64,000 bases of DNA from Sipunculus nudus (taxonomy: Eukaryota; Annelida; Sipuncula; Golfingiida; Sipunculidae). The notes under the pieces were generated by a model, which saw only the letters and a program-made list of their open reading frames with translations, ran no database searches and had not been told where the DNA came from. Shown in pieces: positions 10,821-23,100 of the stretch (positions are counted from its first letter, which is position 1; each line of letters opens with the position of its first letter). Both the position numbers and the translations under genes were made by a program. Location: assembly GCA_026874595.1 (NCBI GenBank), contig CM049308.1, forward strand, positions 71,460,624 to 71,524,623, in the 5' to 3' direction.

Positions 10821-11607
10821 TATATATATTCATATATATATTTATATATATTTTTATATATTTATATATGTGTGCAATAGCATGTTTTATGTTTTGTATA
10901 ACCTGAGTTTATTTATTGTAGGTTTAATAGAGAACCTTAAGTGTATGGAATTATGGTGCATGGCCGTGAGTGCATGAATATAGAGTGATGTTTGTAGACC
11001 ACTGTACTGTCAGTTGACAATATGTAGCATGTTGATATTAGCATGTAGTGTCATATTTAAGAACTGGATGCGTCTTTTGTGTATAACTCAGTCATTAACA
11101 ATGTGATAATTTTATGAAATAGTTAAGTTACCATTAGTGTAAATACAAATAGCCATATTTATCAATTTGCACTTGCTTTAATAAACCAAACTTTGTTCGT
11201 CAGTCATGTTAAATAATATTATTTGTTTTAATATTTGGTTTTTTTTTTACCGTTTTTGTTTGATTCCTGAAATTATTTGACATAACTGATTCTCATTATC
11301 AGGTAACACTGCATCTTAAACAGCTAGGGCAGATCAGTTCATGATTTGCAATCATGAATATTTATGGGGAACCAGTACCTCATGTTATTTAGTGTATTGC
11401 ATGAGATTATCTAATATTTGTCTATTTTATCATTTTCTTTTATAATATGTTGCACATATTATAGAATAATGTGAACAAGAAACCTCTCTGTACAAAATAC
11501 CTTTTGTTAAAGGTAATAATCAAATAGTTTGGTATGTTTAATGATTGACACACTAATCAACTGTTTTATAATTGTGATATACATATCATGAATACACTAA
11601 ATCTGTA

Positions 11608-11613
11608 AATAAA
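11608..11613 (+). terminator. Possible proximal poly(A) signal AATAAA
   Basis: AATAAA followed about 20 bases later by a G/T-rich stretch (caagttgtggtttaac). It could give a shorter PLC-beta 3' UTR; use cannot be judged from sequence alone. Confidence 0.35.
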
Positions 11614-14188
11614 GACAGTGAAATCCAAGTTGTGGTTTAACAGGTTTATAAAAACACTTTCATATTAAATATTAATGTGTTGAAACTAGAACCCACTCTG
11701 GTATGACAATTATAGTGTACATATCTCGTAACTAGCTAACTGACTAACCAACCACACACACACAGCTTATACAGCAAGTACCATGCCTGAAAGGGTACAC
11801 AGAAGTAACCATGCACAGAAATTATATGGTTATGGACTGTTAAAACAGATTCCAATGCTAGTTTCCTATTATATAAAACACACACTTTCAGTCATGTGCC
11901 CTGACTGGATAAAAAAAGTAAGGCTATCAGTAAAGTATTTTATTGTTACATATCCAGTCAAATGATATACATGTATCTTGGCATGAAATTCTTTTAAAAT
12001 ATCAATTTCTTTCAATGAACCCTTTACCTCCCCAAAATTGAGAATATTCAGTAAAACTGCCAACATTATTTCATGACACCCCATTCCTATGCACAAGTTC
12101 AAAGTTCAAGTAAATTTATGGTGAGCCTATTTGTGCAATAAATACAGTCAGAAATAATCAGGGTACTGATAACACTGCCAAGTTATTATTCATATTTATA
12201 CTTAAATCAACATATTTCTTATTATACTAATTTAACAGTCTGTAACTGAAATGCAAATTTGCCAATGCATATCCAGAATATTCAAACTTATATGGAATCC
12301 ATTATATAGACAATGATATTCTTAGTACATTGTTGAGAGATTTAATGGATATAAATGGATTTCAGTCAGGTATTATGGGCTAGACAGTATGATAATTATA
12401 TATATATATAAATACCTTAGTACTATTAGATTGATTAAAAAAATGTATTGCGTGAAGATATCACCAAAAACTGGATATATTTTAAATAATTACATAGCTG
12501 TGAAATCAACCCATTGGTTGTATGTTCCATTATGTTCAAATTGTTTACAGGTTCTCCCTGGACATCTGTGTTTTGCAATGTTTACAACATTTTCAAGAGA
12601 TACACATGTAATTTTATGTAGAAAAACTCAGTAAAAGTACCATCCAGTGCATTTGCTGTATGCCAGATTTTTGCCAAATTACCTTTGTAATTTAATCATA
12701 TTTTCTTGGTCTCAAAACCCACATATGATATTGCACTAAATTTCTGAACAGATGCCAAGATTAGTGGCAGTTTCATAGAAGTTCATAGCTGTATAAACAA
12801 ACAAAACTATATCCACAGTTAAATCATTTTCAACTCCAAAGTTAAAAAAAATTGTGACTCATTGTGATCCTCTCCCAGAGAATTATGAAAAAAGAAATCG
12901 CTCTGTGAACTTATGCTATGTCACCAGATACATAAAAGACCACTGCAGCTTTCAGTGCCAAATTCAGAGGAATATTGATTTATGTGACCAGTAAATATAG
13001 TATATAAGGCTGCAGTTTGCAGTTTGACCCATTTCCCGTTAGCTGAATTGGTTTTTAGTTTTAATAAAAAATTAACTTAGAAAGTATTAATACTTTTGCA
13101 ACTCTTGTTATTTTATTGTCACACACATGCACCACATTGCCCAGAGTGAACATCAGATCCCTGGGTGTCATGTTGAGTCTCTTTCATGCATGCAAATAAA
13201 AAACATTCAAACAGATAGTAAAGGTGAAATAAATGACCTTCTTAATCATCGTCAGTGGATTAGTTCATGATTTTAAATGATAAGATGATGAATAGAAAAA
13301 AAAATATTATGCATTTTAAAAAAAATTACAAAAAATGTGAACTATTTAACAATTATTACAATATGGCTCTAATTCAACAATGACTTTTACCTGTGTATCC
13401 TGTCTGGTTGTTTCAGGGAGTGAGATTTTGGGCCCCGGTGTGAAGACCACCAAGCAACTCCTATGTGATACCTTTTTGTGTCATGTTTTTTGTGCAATAC
13501 TCACCTTTATCCGTGCAATAGCATTTTACGGTTGCAGTTTGTCATGTTCGTCACAAGGTTTACTTGTACGCCTCATAGGGCCATGTGTCGTGAAATATAG
13601 GATCAAATTATATTGCACTTTCCTATGTCTGAACACTACTTCCCGTGTGATATTTTTTTTTTAACTTTATGGTAATTCCAATTAGTTTTTTATATACCCT
13701 AGTCACAGTTGTGGGTGTTTTAATGATACCTGTATTAAACCCACGTAGAAATTTTAAAGTATCATTCAGTCATGGGTGAGGATTTTATTTCTGTTGTTTT
13801 TCCCTCATGCCTGATGGGAGTGTTTTATCATTTTAAAATGCTGAAATGGTATGTAAATATTTGAACACTTGGTCAGCAGTTATCAGCAAAGTTATCATCA
13901 AAATATGTGTTCATTTATCATAAACTTGGACAAATCACATTATATATTACATGTTAACATTTATCATACCAGTATAAGTAGAAACCTGCAGAATTGATAA
14001 TTCTAGGTAATCAGACACGAAAATAGATAATATTTTTATTTTTATCATGCAGAAAATCCCTTTAATGGAATATTTTAAAACTTCTGCCCAAGAATTTTTG
14101 TAGTTTCTGCACAGTGCTATCAATTGTGGTCACAAATGGAATACACATAGATGTTGGAAATATGTTGCCTGTTTTACTTGTGCATTAC

Positions 14189-14399
14189 CTGGGCGGATCC
14201 AGAGAGGGGTTGGTAGGGGTTTAAACCCAATTGAAAGGACTTTAAATCCCACCTTGTTGGCAAGAATAACCTTTTTCAGCCATTTTTTTTTTTGCGCTAA
14301 CCTACCTGTTCTTGTATTTGTGGACTATGTTTTTAGAATATTAGCCCATCAGTGTAAAAAGTCAACCCCTCCGTATAAAAAAATTTGAATCCAGCCCTG
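14189..14399. mobile_element. gcggatcc inverted-repeat element, copy
   Basis: Starts ctgggcggatccag and ends tttgaatccagccctg, which are imperfect inverted copies. It is an AT-rich non-coding body of about 210 bp, related by its ends to 35071-35257. Confidence 0.45.
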
Positions 14400-14790
14400 C
14401 ATTAATTAGATTCTGATGTTTGAGTTTTTAGCCTTTTTGGCCATGAATGGTTGCGACCATTCTGGTTGCGGTGCTGTCTATTAGTTCACTGTCATCATCG
14501 TGTTAACATATCTTCTATGAACCCTATGGCAAAATCATGTGATCTGTGTGCACTGCATATATTATATCCATGTCATGAATATGCAAATTTTATCTGTTGC
14601 AGCAAAACCGTTCTGTGTGAGCAACTTCAAATTAAATGATCTAGTTTTGTGACTATATATATAAATATATATATATACATATATATATATATACACGTAC
14701 CTACATTGTGTATTTTCTAATGCTCTGTATTTATGTTTTTTATGTAACTGTAGTTCAAGGTCATATGTTATCGGTGGTTGGCACTGTGCA

Positions 14791-14796
14791 AATAAA
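14791..14796 (+). terminator. Likely distal poly(A) signal AATAAA of the PLC-beta gene
   Basis: AATAAA is followed by the T/G-rich downstream element ggttatctgtggtgtc (from 14803). It lies exactly where CpG-poor DNA changes to CpG-rich DNA, which suggests the end of the transcribed unit. Confidence 0.5.
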
Positions 14797-16684
14797 ATAT
14801 GTCAGGTTATCTGTGGTGTCTTTATCATTTCTTCTCAGAGCTGATAATAAGGAAGGAAAAAAGTGTTAAAAGGTCTGACCAACAAGGTTGTACCATGAGG
14901 TCAGATAAGTTGTGTATATATACACGTATACCCCCCTCAAAGACAGAAATATAAACTCAAGTGATTGGCAATCTCCAGTATGTAATGAATTTTTGCGTGA
15001 TGGTGCCCTCTGAATGCTACCTGATTCATCCGCTAGATCGCAACACAGATACTTAGTATATGCACAAAAGACGGATGTACAAAAAGACGCGTGACCCCTT
15101 AAGCCAAATCAGGATCAAGATCATCCCAAAAAACAGGTCAAAATCTTTCTCTCCCCACAACCCCGCATGTCATATTGATATCATTTACAGATCTTATACA
15201 CAGGCAGAAATGGGTGTTACTGACACCTGTGTCCAAATTTCGGCATAATTGATATTAATTAAAGTATTTTAAAATTGAAAGAGTTTGTACACATAGGATG
15301 ATTGGGAATAGCTAGTGGTACACTCAACGAACAACATGTGTGCTTTGGAACAACGATGACCTTGGACAATGATTTTTCTATAACTTTGATCTTTGACTGA
15401 TTTGGATATATTAGAAAGGCTTTGGGGAATTAGGGTATAATTGTATATTTTGTAAGTTTCCAAGAGATTGCCGGAAAAAATTATGGCCGGTACATTGGGC
15501 CGAATGTCAGACATTGGAACAAGGACGAAGACGAAATGGACGACTATCTAGAGACGAACGGACAAGCATACTAACAGATTGACACAACTTCATATAGACC
15601 GTGCACCAGACCATAGTATGGGAAATCACGGAAAGACGAATAAATGGGTTACATTTTTCAATGAGTTTATATCGATACGATCAGTTCTGACCAGGTCATT
15701 ATGAGATTAAATATTTGGGTTTTTGGATTACAAAACAAGTCTTCCAGGGGGGAAAACTATATACTAACTGCAAGTTTCAAAGTGATTGCTGCAAAATTGT
15801 GGCTTGTATAGTGATGGGCAACTGAGCAATATGCTCTCCGATTCTTTTGTTCTCTTTCATAGAATATCGCGGTTTTCACAAGGTCAAGCAAACGTATTCC
15901 AAATCTCATTATATTACCATATAACATAATTGCCTATGAAAAAAACATTAATATAGATTTTACATAAAATGAGCCCAATTCCTGGAGGAAAAACATTTTT
16001 TCTATCTATTTTTCCACTAAAAACATGAGGTTGTATGATTTGTTCAAAAACTATGGGCACATCTATGAGCACTGTCAAATCGGCAGTGACGTCACACACT
16101 GGGAAATCCCCTTTGACTAAAAATTCTAGATCTCAGTAAAAGCACAGTATTTCCACCTCTGTCAGTCCCAAATTTTCAGCAGAGAATAAAAACAACATGC
16201 ATTACTAGATCTGAGTTGTTGATAAAATTCAGTCCATGATGTCACATGGACAGCCAATCAAATCAGGGCAAAGTCTGGGATCTGGGTGAAATCCTCCATC
16301 ACACAACAAACTTACTTAACCACAAAGTTTTCCCAGAATCTTATATCACTGTGTTATGGATGACTTGATATTCTACAGTTAGTGCAGGCACGATAGAATG
16401 TTTATCATGGTTTAGTTTGATGTGCGTATGACGCTATCAGGAAAATATTGACCCGATTCGGTGGGGCTCCTGTCTAAATATATGTATAAATACAACCTTG
16501 ATTGCGTACTCTAAATGTTTACGCGCTTTTATGTCCTTCGAATGTAGTTTTGTACGGGTCAAGTACTTACTTCAACAAGTTACAAGGAGACGGGGTGACT
16601 CCGGAGCATGTGAAAATCAGTCCCATTTACCTTGAGACTCGAGAGCAATAAACACTCCACTCATTGTCAGCCAGAAATGAATTA

Positions 16685-16948
16685 TGTTTATAAAGCAGCT
16701 CGCGTTACGCTCCCGGATAGAGCAAAGCACACACAACCTTTGACTTCAGATATGAAATAACTTTCCATACGAACACTTCTTTCTGATTTCCATGTATAAA
16801 TAATTTCTCGATGGTTCTTCGTATCGTTTATAAATACCCCTGTAGTTAGCCTTCGGGTTCATATAGCTTTAAACATTGGTTGTTTGCAAGAGGCTGGTGA
16901 TAAGTGAGACTTGTTTATAAAGCAGCTCGCGTTACGCTCCCGGATAGA
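16685..16948 (+). repeat. Exact 37-bp direct repeat pair, 227 bp apart
   Basis: The 37 bases at 16685-16721 and 16912-16948 are identical (start tgtttataaagcagctcgcg, end ctcccggataga). The 190 bp between them is unique in this window. Confidence 0.85.
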
Positions 16949-17726
16949 CGGATATACACCGTCGTTGGGGACATTGTATACTTGAATATTCTTGTTACGG
17001 CACTTCATCGTTTGAGATGGAACCAAATCAACAGTCATGTAAACATGTCAATTTGTAATGGGGCTAGGATTTTCCTTCATAGGCTGAGAATAGTTTCTCT
17101 TCTCAACTGAAGTATCATGTCACTGATAGGGCTGACTAAAAAAAAAAAAATTGGGGACGGGGGACCAAACCAATGGTGTTACTATTTATGTGTTCGGCAG
17201 TAGATTTTATGTCGACCCATGTCTTGCAAAATGTTCAAATACAGGTGTTCATTTGACATAAGCAGTGTTATCTTGACATTTTGTTATCTTTAAAAAATGT
17301 CTAAAAAAAATGTCAAGTTAATTTAAAAATCACACGTTAAAAAAGTTTAGTTTATATGTTGCATATCATGCATGCACGCGGCATAAAATCTTTAGGGGTC
17401 AAATTGTTGCGGAAACCACAACTATATAATGACACTTCGTTGATGAACAGCACCATGGGATGTGATCAACAATGTGAATTTAATGTCTTGAGACATTAAA
17501 AGTAACTTTAAAGCATTTAAATCTGCTTTGTCTCAAACTCAAATCATACAATGTTATCGTGTTTAATTCATTTTTTTTAACCAACGGAGGGGCGAAACAA
17601 AAATATCCGATTCGAATTCTTTTATTACTTAGCGTGCATGTGTAATGTCTGCAGTTGCCGCAGCTATACAGCAACCACCAGTGGCGTCATTTAACTTCCG
17701 GGGAGGGGGGGGGGGGTTACTGGTAG

Positions 17727-17734
17727 ACACACAC

Positions 17735-17797
<63 letters not shown>
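17727..17797. repeat. (AC)n-(GT)n palindrome and (TA)n microsatellite
   Basis: acacacac followed directly by gtgtgtgtgt forms a self-complementary tract, then about 26 TA units. It is preceded by a poly-G run at about 17705-17716. Confidence 0.9.
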
Positions 17798-17799
<2 letters not shown>

Positions 17800-17828
17800 C
17801 TTTTAGCGTCTGTATGACAAATTTCAAA

Positions 17829-17992
17829 TACTGTGGCTGGTTTTATATTCGCGAAGGTGAAATTTCGCGGTATCTTCATTTTTCACATTTCGCGAGGGTT
17901 TCATTTTCGGGTTTGTAAAAGAACCTATAAAATCGAAGTGCGACAGCATTAAAAAAATTAAAACCCTCGCGAATGAAAAGGCAACCACAGTA
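17829..17992. mobile_element. CpG-rich MITE-like element, 164 bp
   Basis: Imperfect inverted ends (tactgtggctggttttatattcgcg on the left, cgcgaatg ... ccacagta on the right) with TA at both outer ends. The interior repeats 'ttcgcg' words. Outside, a 26-bp direct repeat (17804-17829 and 17996-18021, about 3 mismatches) brackets it. No ORF. Confidence 0.6.
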
Positions 17993-19323
17993 TATTAGCG
18001 TCCGTTTGACACATTTCAAATATATATACTTAATCACATTCACTTAAGTAAAAGGTTTAAGAAAAAAGGCATCATGTTTCCAGTATATGTTCATTATAAA
18101 CCAGGTTTAGATATAATATTTCACATATAGTAAACTCATAAATGGAACCAGTCTATGATTTTATTTATGAATATATTTCATTTGCAATATATAAATAATG
18201 TTCTCCTAATAGAGGGGGGATGATTACATTGACCATCTTCCTTGCCAAAAGGGGGGGGGGATATATACCCCCAATCCCCCCTATATTAACGCCCCTGCCA
18301 ACCACAAACCTTGAAGTTTCATCACATTAACATGGCGTTTTCGTTAACGGAAAATTATCGCCATAATGATTCCGTGCAAACCGTGACTGTGTAACAGTTA
18401 TAATGGAAAAGTGTGTCCACATACACACGTTAATTTTGTTCTCTATGATGGACGAACAGGACGCACGTATTATATAACATGATCCTAACTGTTTTACGTT
18501 ATAATGACCGTCATATTTCAGTACTGTGAAACATATACATAGTTATATGATACACATTAACCTTCGGCAAATACGTTCGTAATTATACTGTTAATTTAAA
18601 TCAAGCGACTACGAAGATACCGCGATTTTTACAAAGTTTAATTAATTAAATGCTTATTACAAATCATCTTCGGATTCTTTTTCAGACACATACCTTCCCT
18701 CACTTGATATGATTTCGAAGATGCTCATTTTTTTCCACATAATATTTAATTTACACATTACTTCAAACAGAGACATTCATTTTAAATAAGCTTCCTGTTT
18801 TCTCCTCTTCTTTTATATAGTCAATCTTGTAGGCATTTTGATGGTACAGTCATTGGCATCAGCATTAATTGGGTATAACTCACGTATATTTTCATATCCA
18901 ACAAAGACAAAAGAAATATTCCAAGAAATTTTATATTACATTTGACCTGTGCCGGCGAATTCTACAGCGAAGGTGTTGTCCACAGGAAAGGGACGTTACA
19001 CGAATATTCAGCCATGTGTGGACCATACTGGTTTCCATTCCACTTATTTTTACGATTCTGTATCTATCCAATCGGATAACATTGTGTCTATATGTAACCG
19101 ACAATAAATGACCACATACCCGAGGTCATAGACAACTGCAGTCACCAACTATTGTTCTTGTATTTCTTCAAAGTTTAGGCTAATCCAGCTAGCACTGCTA
19201 AAAATAACATTTGAATAACATGTGGGGCCACCTTGGGAGACCAACACCGCGCTTGATTTAATAATCTCATAATTGGCAGGAGTCACATATGTGTTTCCAA
19301 GCTTGAGGAACCACGTGTATGAA

Positions 19324-20079
19324 TCACGCCGCCGTGTAGCCACGTACCATTGTTAAACAGCGGCGACGCGGCACCGCCTCTCCGTAATGTATGGAATAAT
19401 CCTTGGGTTTTTGAGCCAGGTTCCTAGTCCGCAGCTCATCCACAAGTCTTTGTAGTGCCCGCTTTTTGTACACGGTCTGATCTAGGGTACACTTTAATGG
19501 TCTCCTCACGGATGATGCTTCCAGCGAAGAAATTAGCGTCTCCCTTGATTGGGGTTTATTACCCAGTGCGGTGATGTACCGTCTGTCAGGGGTTTCCTCT
19601 GGCCGCACATCAAATCCCAAATTGTTATATTTATTTGGTATTAAACATGGAAAAGAAAAACAGCTCGAGCTTGAAGAGCCATATTTACATTTCTTACCAC
19701 ATCTTTCGCTGCATCGTATGTCTTGGGAACTGTGGTGTTTGCTTCCACCAGGAAAGCCGACCTCTCTTTTCAACAGGGACGTGGTCCGGCGCCCCTTGTA
19801 TGGTGTAGCACTACGAATTCCAAGAAATCTTGTGACGTCTTGAAGGCTGGGTTCTGCAGGAGTATGACAATATTGACAGACATTTTGATCAAAATGATAC
19901 TCCAGCCTTGACGATTCTTGAGATAACTGTTTGATCTCTTTGCTCATGGCTGCTTGTGAATGACGTAGTTTTGTATCAATCTGCGCGAGACGTTTGTCCA
20001 GGGAGCGCTTCTCGGCCATGTTTCTTCCGCGAATATCCATTAAGGAACGCTGTTGCTGTCTTAACAGGTTCTGTTCCAT
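19324..20079 (-). CDS. Unrecognised protein with N-terminal coiled coil (251 aa from first ATG)
   Basis: The longest non-transposon open frame in the window. From the ATG at 20079 (A at -3, G at +4) it reads MEQNLLRQQQRSLMDIRGRN, then an Arg/Lys/Glu/Gln-rich helical stretch to about residue 75, probably a coiled coil. CQYCHTP follows at about residue 69, then a Ser/Cys-rich middle (CGKKCKYGSSSSSCFSF) and a basic C-terminus ending RRRCLTMVRGYTAA. There is no signal peptide or membrane segment. The frame stays open upstream without ATG to about 20236, so it may instead be the last exon of a longer gene with an acceptor between 20080 and 20230. It is richer in G+C and CpG than its surroundings. 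I do not recognise the family. No clear poly(A) signal was found close downstream. Confidence 0.55.
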   Translation of the reverse strand: MEQNLLRQQQRSLMDIRGRNMAEKRSLDKRLAQIDTKLRHSQAAMSKEIKQLSQESSRLEYHFDQNVCQYCHTPAEPSLQDVTRFLGIRSATPYKGRRTTSLLKREVGFPGGSKHHSSQDIRCSERCGKKCKYGSSSSSCFSFPCLIPNKYNNLGFDVRPEETPDRRYITALGNKPQSRETLISSLEASSVRRPLKCTLDQTVYKKRALQRLVDELRTRNLAQKPKDYSIHYGEAVPRRRCLTMVRGYTAA

Positions 20080-20199
20080 ATTCTTTAAGCTGTTCTGGTT
20101 TCCCGCCAAGCTGTGCAGCAGACGACGTTGTAGCACGACGTAGGTTTTTCCGCCCAGCTGCTCAGCAGACGACAAGTAGCAATGCACCGCGTTTAACAC

Positions 20200-23100
20200 G
20201 ACAAAAGCCCAGGCGATAGGCTCGCTGTTATTGCCGAGTCAAGTGGGACCTCACGGGTGTGTGTGTTTTAGTTGTTGAGCTATGACACAGGTATTCCAGT
20301 TTTTGCCACGCGCCTGCGGCATAATCTTTGAATTCATTAAGCTCTTAGTGTTGACATATCAATTTCGCACCGAGGAAAGATAAGCCTTGGTCCAAAGTCC
20401 TGATCTGATGCCGACGAAGATCAGATCCAAATTATCGATTCGGTGATACGCATCTGTTTCCCCCTTTGTGGATTATTGCCACTGAAATAGTAATTTTTGA
20501 TATCATGCCAACCGCAGTCACCATGGTAAGGATTAAGCTACAGAACCCTTACTTCTGATATTAAATGGAACGGTTTATGACATATTTCATGTCATATTAA
20601 TCTGAAGTGTATGAATAACATTTATCCCCCCCCCCCCCCTCTCTCTCTCTCTCTCTCAAGCACGGACACCTGTACGCAAGCATGGATACATAAAACGGGT
20701 TTAAACATGATAAGTAAATTTGATTAAATATTGAATACTTATACCAACAAGTTATGACGCCAAGCTGAACACAGCACGTACCAAATAATGATTTTATGGA
20801 AGGATATTTAAAATCTGTTGACATTTCTGTGAATCGCAAAGTTTCGCTGGACAATTTTGAAGTGATGAACAGTTTTTTCATACTTTTGTGAAACAGGCAT
20901 AAAGTTGGACCAGGCAAGTATTTTATATGTTTGATTTTATTTCTTTACACCTGTCTCATGCGACGTACAAACATCAATAAGCATATTAAGCTTTAAGATT
21001 GTAAGTTAAAAAAAAGATGTTTTGATAAGTCTCTGAAATTTGATAGTTCCAAATTAACAGTTGCAGTAATTATAACGAAATAAATTAGGACGGATCATAG
21101 GTGGAGTATAATGCAATATATATGGCCTGCCAAAGGTTAATGACCGAAAAGACAGTAAGTGCTCCAGAAAAAAAGAAGACTTCTTTGAAAAAAAAGAGTG
21201 GACAAAGTGAAATCGACAATTCCCCATTTTTTATCACAGACTGAACAAAGCTGTGCTTTGCATATATAAATATATCTACGCATATCGTTCCAAAGGTCAG
21301 AAACAGACATGGTGCACATCCCTATGCGTGAAATAAGGTTATTTTCCACATGTTGTCACACATGCTGGATATTTGCATACACGAAAATTGCAAGTTGTCC
21401 CATTCTTGTTCCAAATGAACTGTAAAGCGGGAAAAAATGCTACTGAAAAAAAGAGTGAAAAAGCGTCATTTCCATGAAATCCTAAAAAAGAGTGACTCTA
21501 TAAAAAAGAGAGATTTGGCAGTCCTGCAATCAGTTAAGTTTTCAAATGTTCACATACACATCGAACTTTAAAACGTTCCATTTTTTTTTTTTTTTTCATT
21601 ATGGTCCAAAATTAACATTGAACTAATTGAAAATCAAGGAGTTTAAAATGCGCAACCAGTCATACACAATCTTTTCTACACATGATGGGTGTTTTTTAAG
21701 TAAACAACCATATTTAGGGATGGTCTGGTTAAGTCTCAGTGGGAAGATACTTGCATGTGAGCGGCGAGGTTTTAAAAATGACCAAAGTATTGGCTTCCTC
21801 ATTAGTATTGGTGGTCGCTATAATGTCAGAGGGGCAGAAGTGCCTATAAACACGGAGATAGAGAGACTGAGAGAGAGAGAGAGAGAGATTTTGTTCTTGT
21901 CCACAAAACCATGTGCATTGTTGTTAGACATACATGTCTAAGACAGCTTACCGAACCATGTGGGGGGAGAGGTAATAATCGAAGAATAAGGAGTAAAGCA
22001 GCTCAAGTGCTTGCAGACTGATTATTTATTAAACGGATACAGTATCAGACAATCAACTATTAAAACTATATATAGATTAAAATAAAAGCTTTTATGATGA
22101 AATTAAAGATTTGCAATTTAAATATTTAAATTATTTTATATCATCTGACGGAGACATCGACAGTTTACACGTCAGTTTATATTCTTGTGCAACTTCTTCC
22201 AACCCTTTTAAGGATTTTTTTTTTTTTTGCAAAAACTCTTGTTGATGATATGAAAACACTTTTTGCAAGAAAAATGTCGTCCTAGCAGAAGAATTTATTT
22301 ACAAAATCAATAAGTAACTTTAATTTAGCTAACAATATTCTCACCTTGAAAAAATCCTAAGGATGTTCTCATGCCGAACAAAATCGACCTACGTGGAGTA
22401 TGGAGAAATTGTCTCTGGCATCCGTGACCATATCATTCGCGACTATAACATTTCTAACGAATCCGACCGAAATTTGTAGATATTATTAGGCTGCAAATGA
22501 AAATGCTTTCCTTCTTTATGATCCATAAAGCTGTTCTCTCCCAAGGAATCATAGCTGACGTAAATGCAGATTTTCACTTTGTAGGAAAACTTGTTTAGTT
22601 TTCTTAATCACTTTAATGTCACGTTAAGCAGGAGCATGCATGTGGAGCTGCCTAAATGGAAACCATACCTGGCGCCCATCAAAACTGAAACCCCATACAT
22701 TATGCGACAGCTAATCGACATTGTGGTTTTAGTGACTTTCTGATGGAAACTTCCAACCAAACGATCTGGTGTTTGAAGAAATCCCTGGTTCCGATCAGCT
22801 GACAATAGACGCAGTCTGTGCCAGGAAATGGCAGCAAAGACGACAGGTTACACCAGCCCTGGGGCCTTGATAAATCAAACTTCCTGTCCGTGATGGAAGC
22901 CTTGATGTCTCTCTAACAACACACTAAAGGGTCCTGTACATTTAGTGTCTGGTTATGAATTTGTATGCAATGTATTACACGGACGGTAACATTATACATG
23001 ATCACAAGAAATGTATAAAGACCCGAGACGGATCCAAATGTTTGGAAAGTGGGTGATCCACCAGTAGATGATAACGTTTAATCAGTCTGACAAAAAATGG

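Larger units (their letters stand above)
9108..14790 (+). other. PLC-beta 3' region: long 3' UTR and/or alternative last exons
   Basis: CpG-poor, AT-rich DNA with the same composition as the gene's introns up to about 14.8 kb. It has good acceptors at 10491, 10921 and 13416, each followed by a short frame if spliced from 9103. It also holds one intact and one partial inverted-repeat element, a gcggatcc-type element, and poly(A) signals at 11608 and 14791. No further conserved coding sequence is recognised. Confidence 0.5.
14815..19323. other. Intergenic, CpG-rich
   Basis: No supported gene. It holds a 37-bp direct repeat pair (16685-16948), a poly-G plus (GT)n/(TA)n tract (17705-17797), and a CpG-rich inverted-repeat element inside duplicated flanks (17804-18021). 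Short open frames such as 15060-15248 and 18869-19111 show no recognisable protein. Confidence 0.6.
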
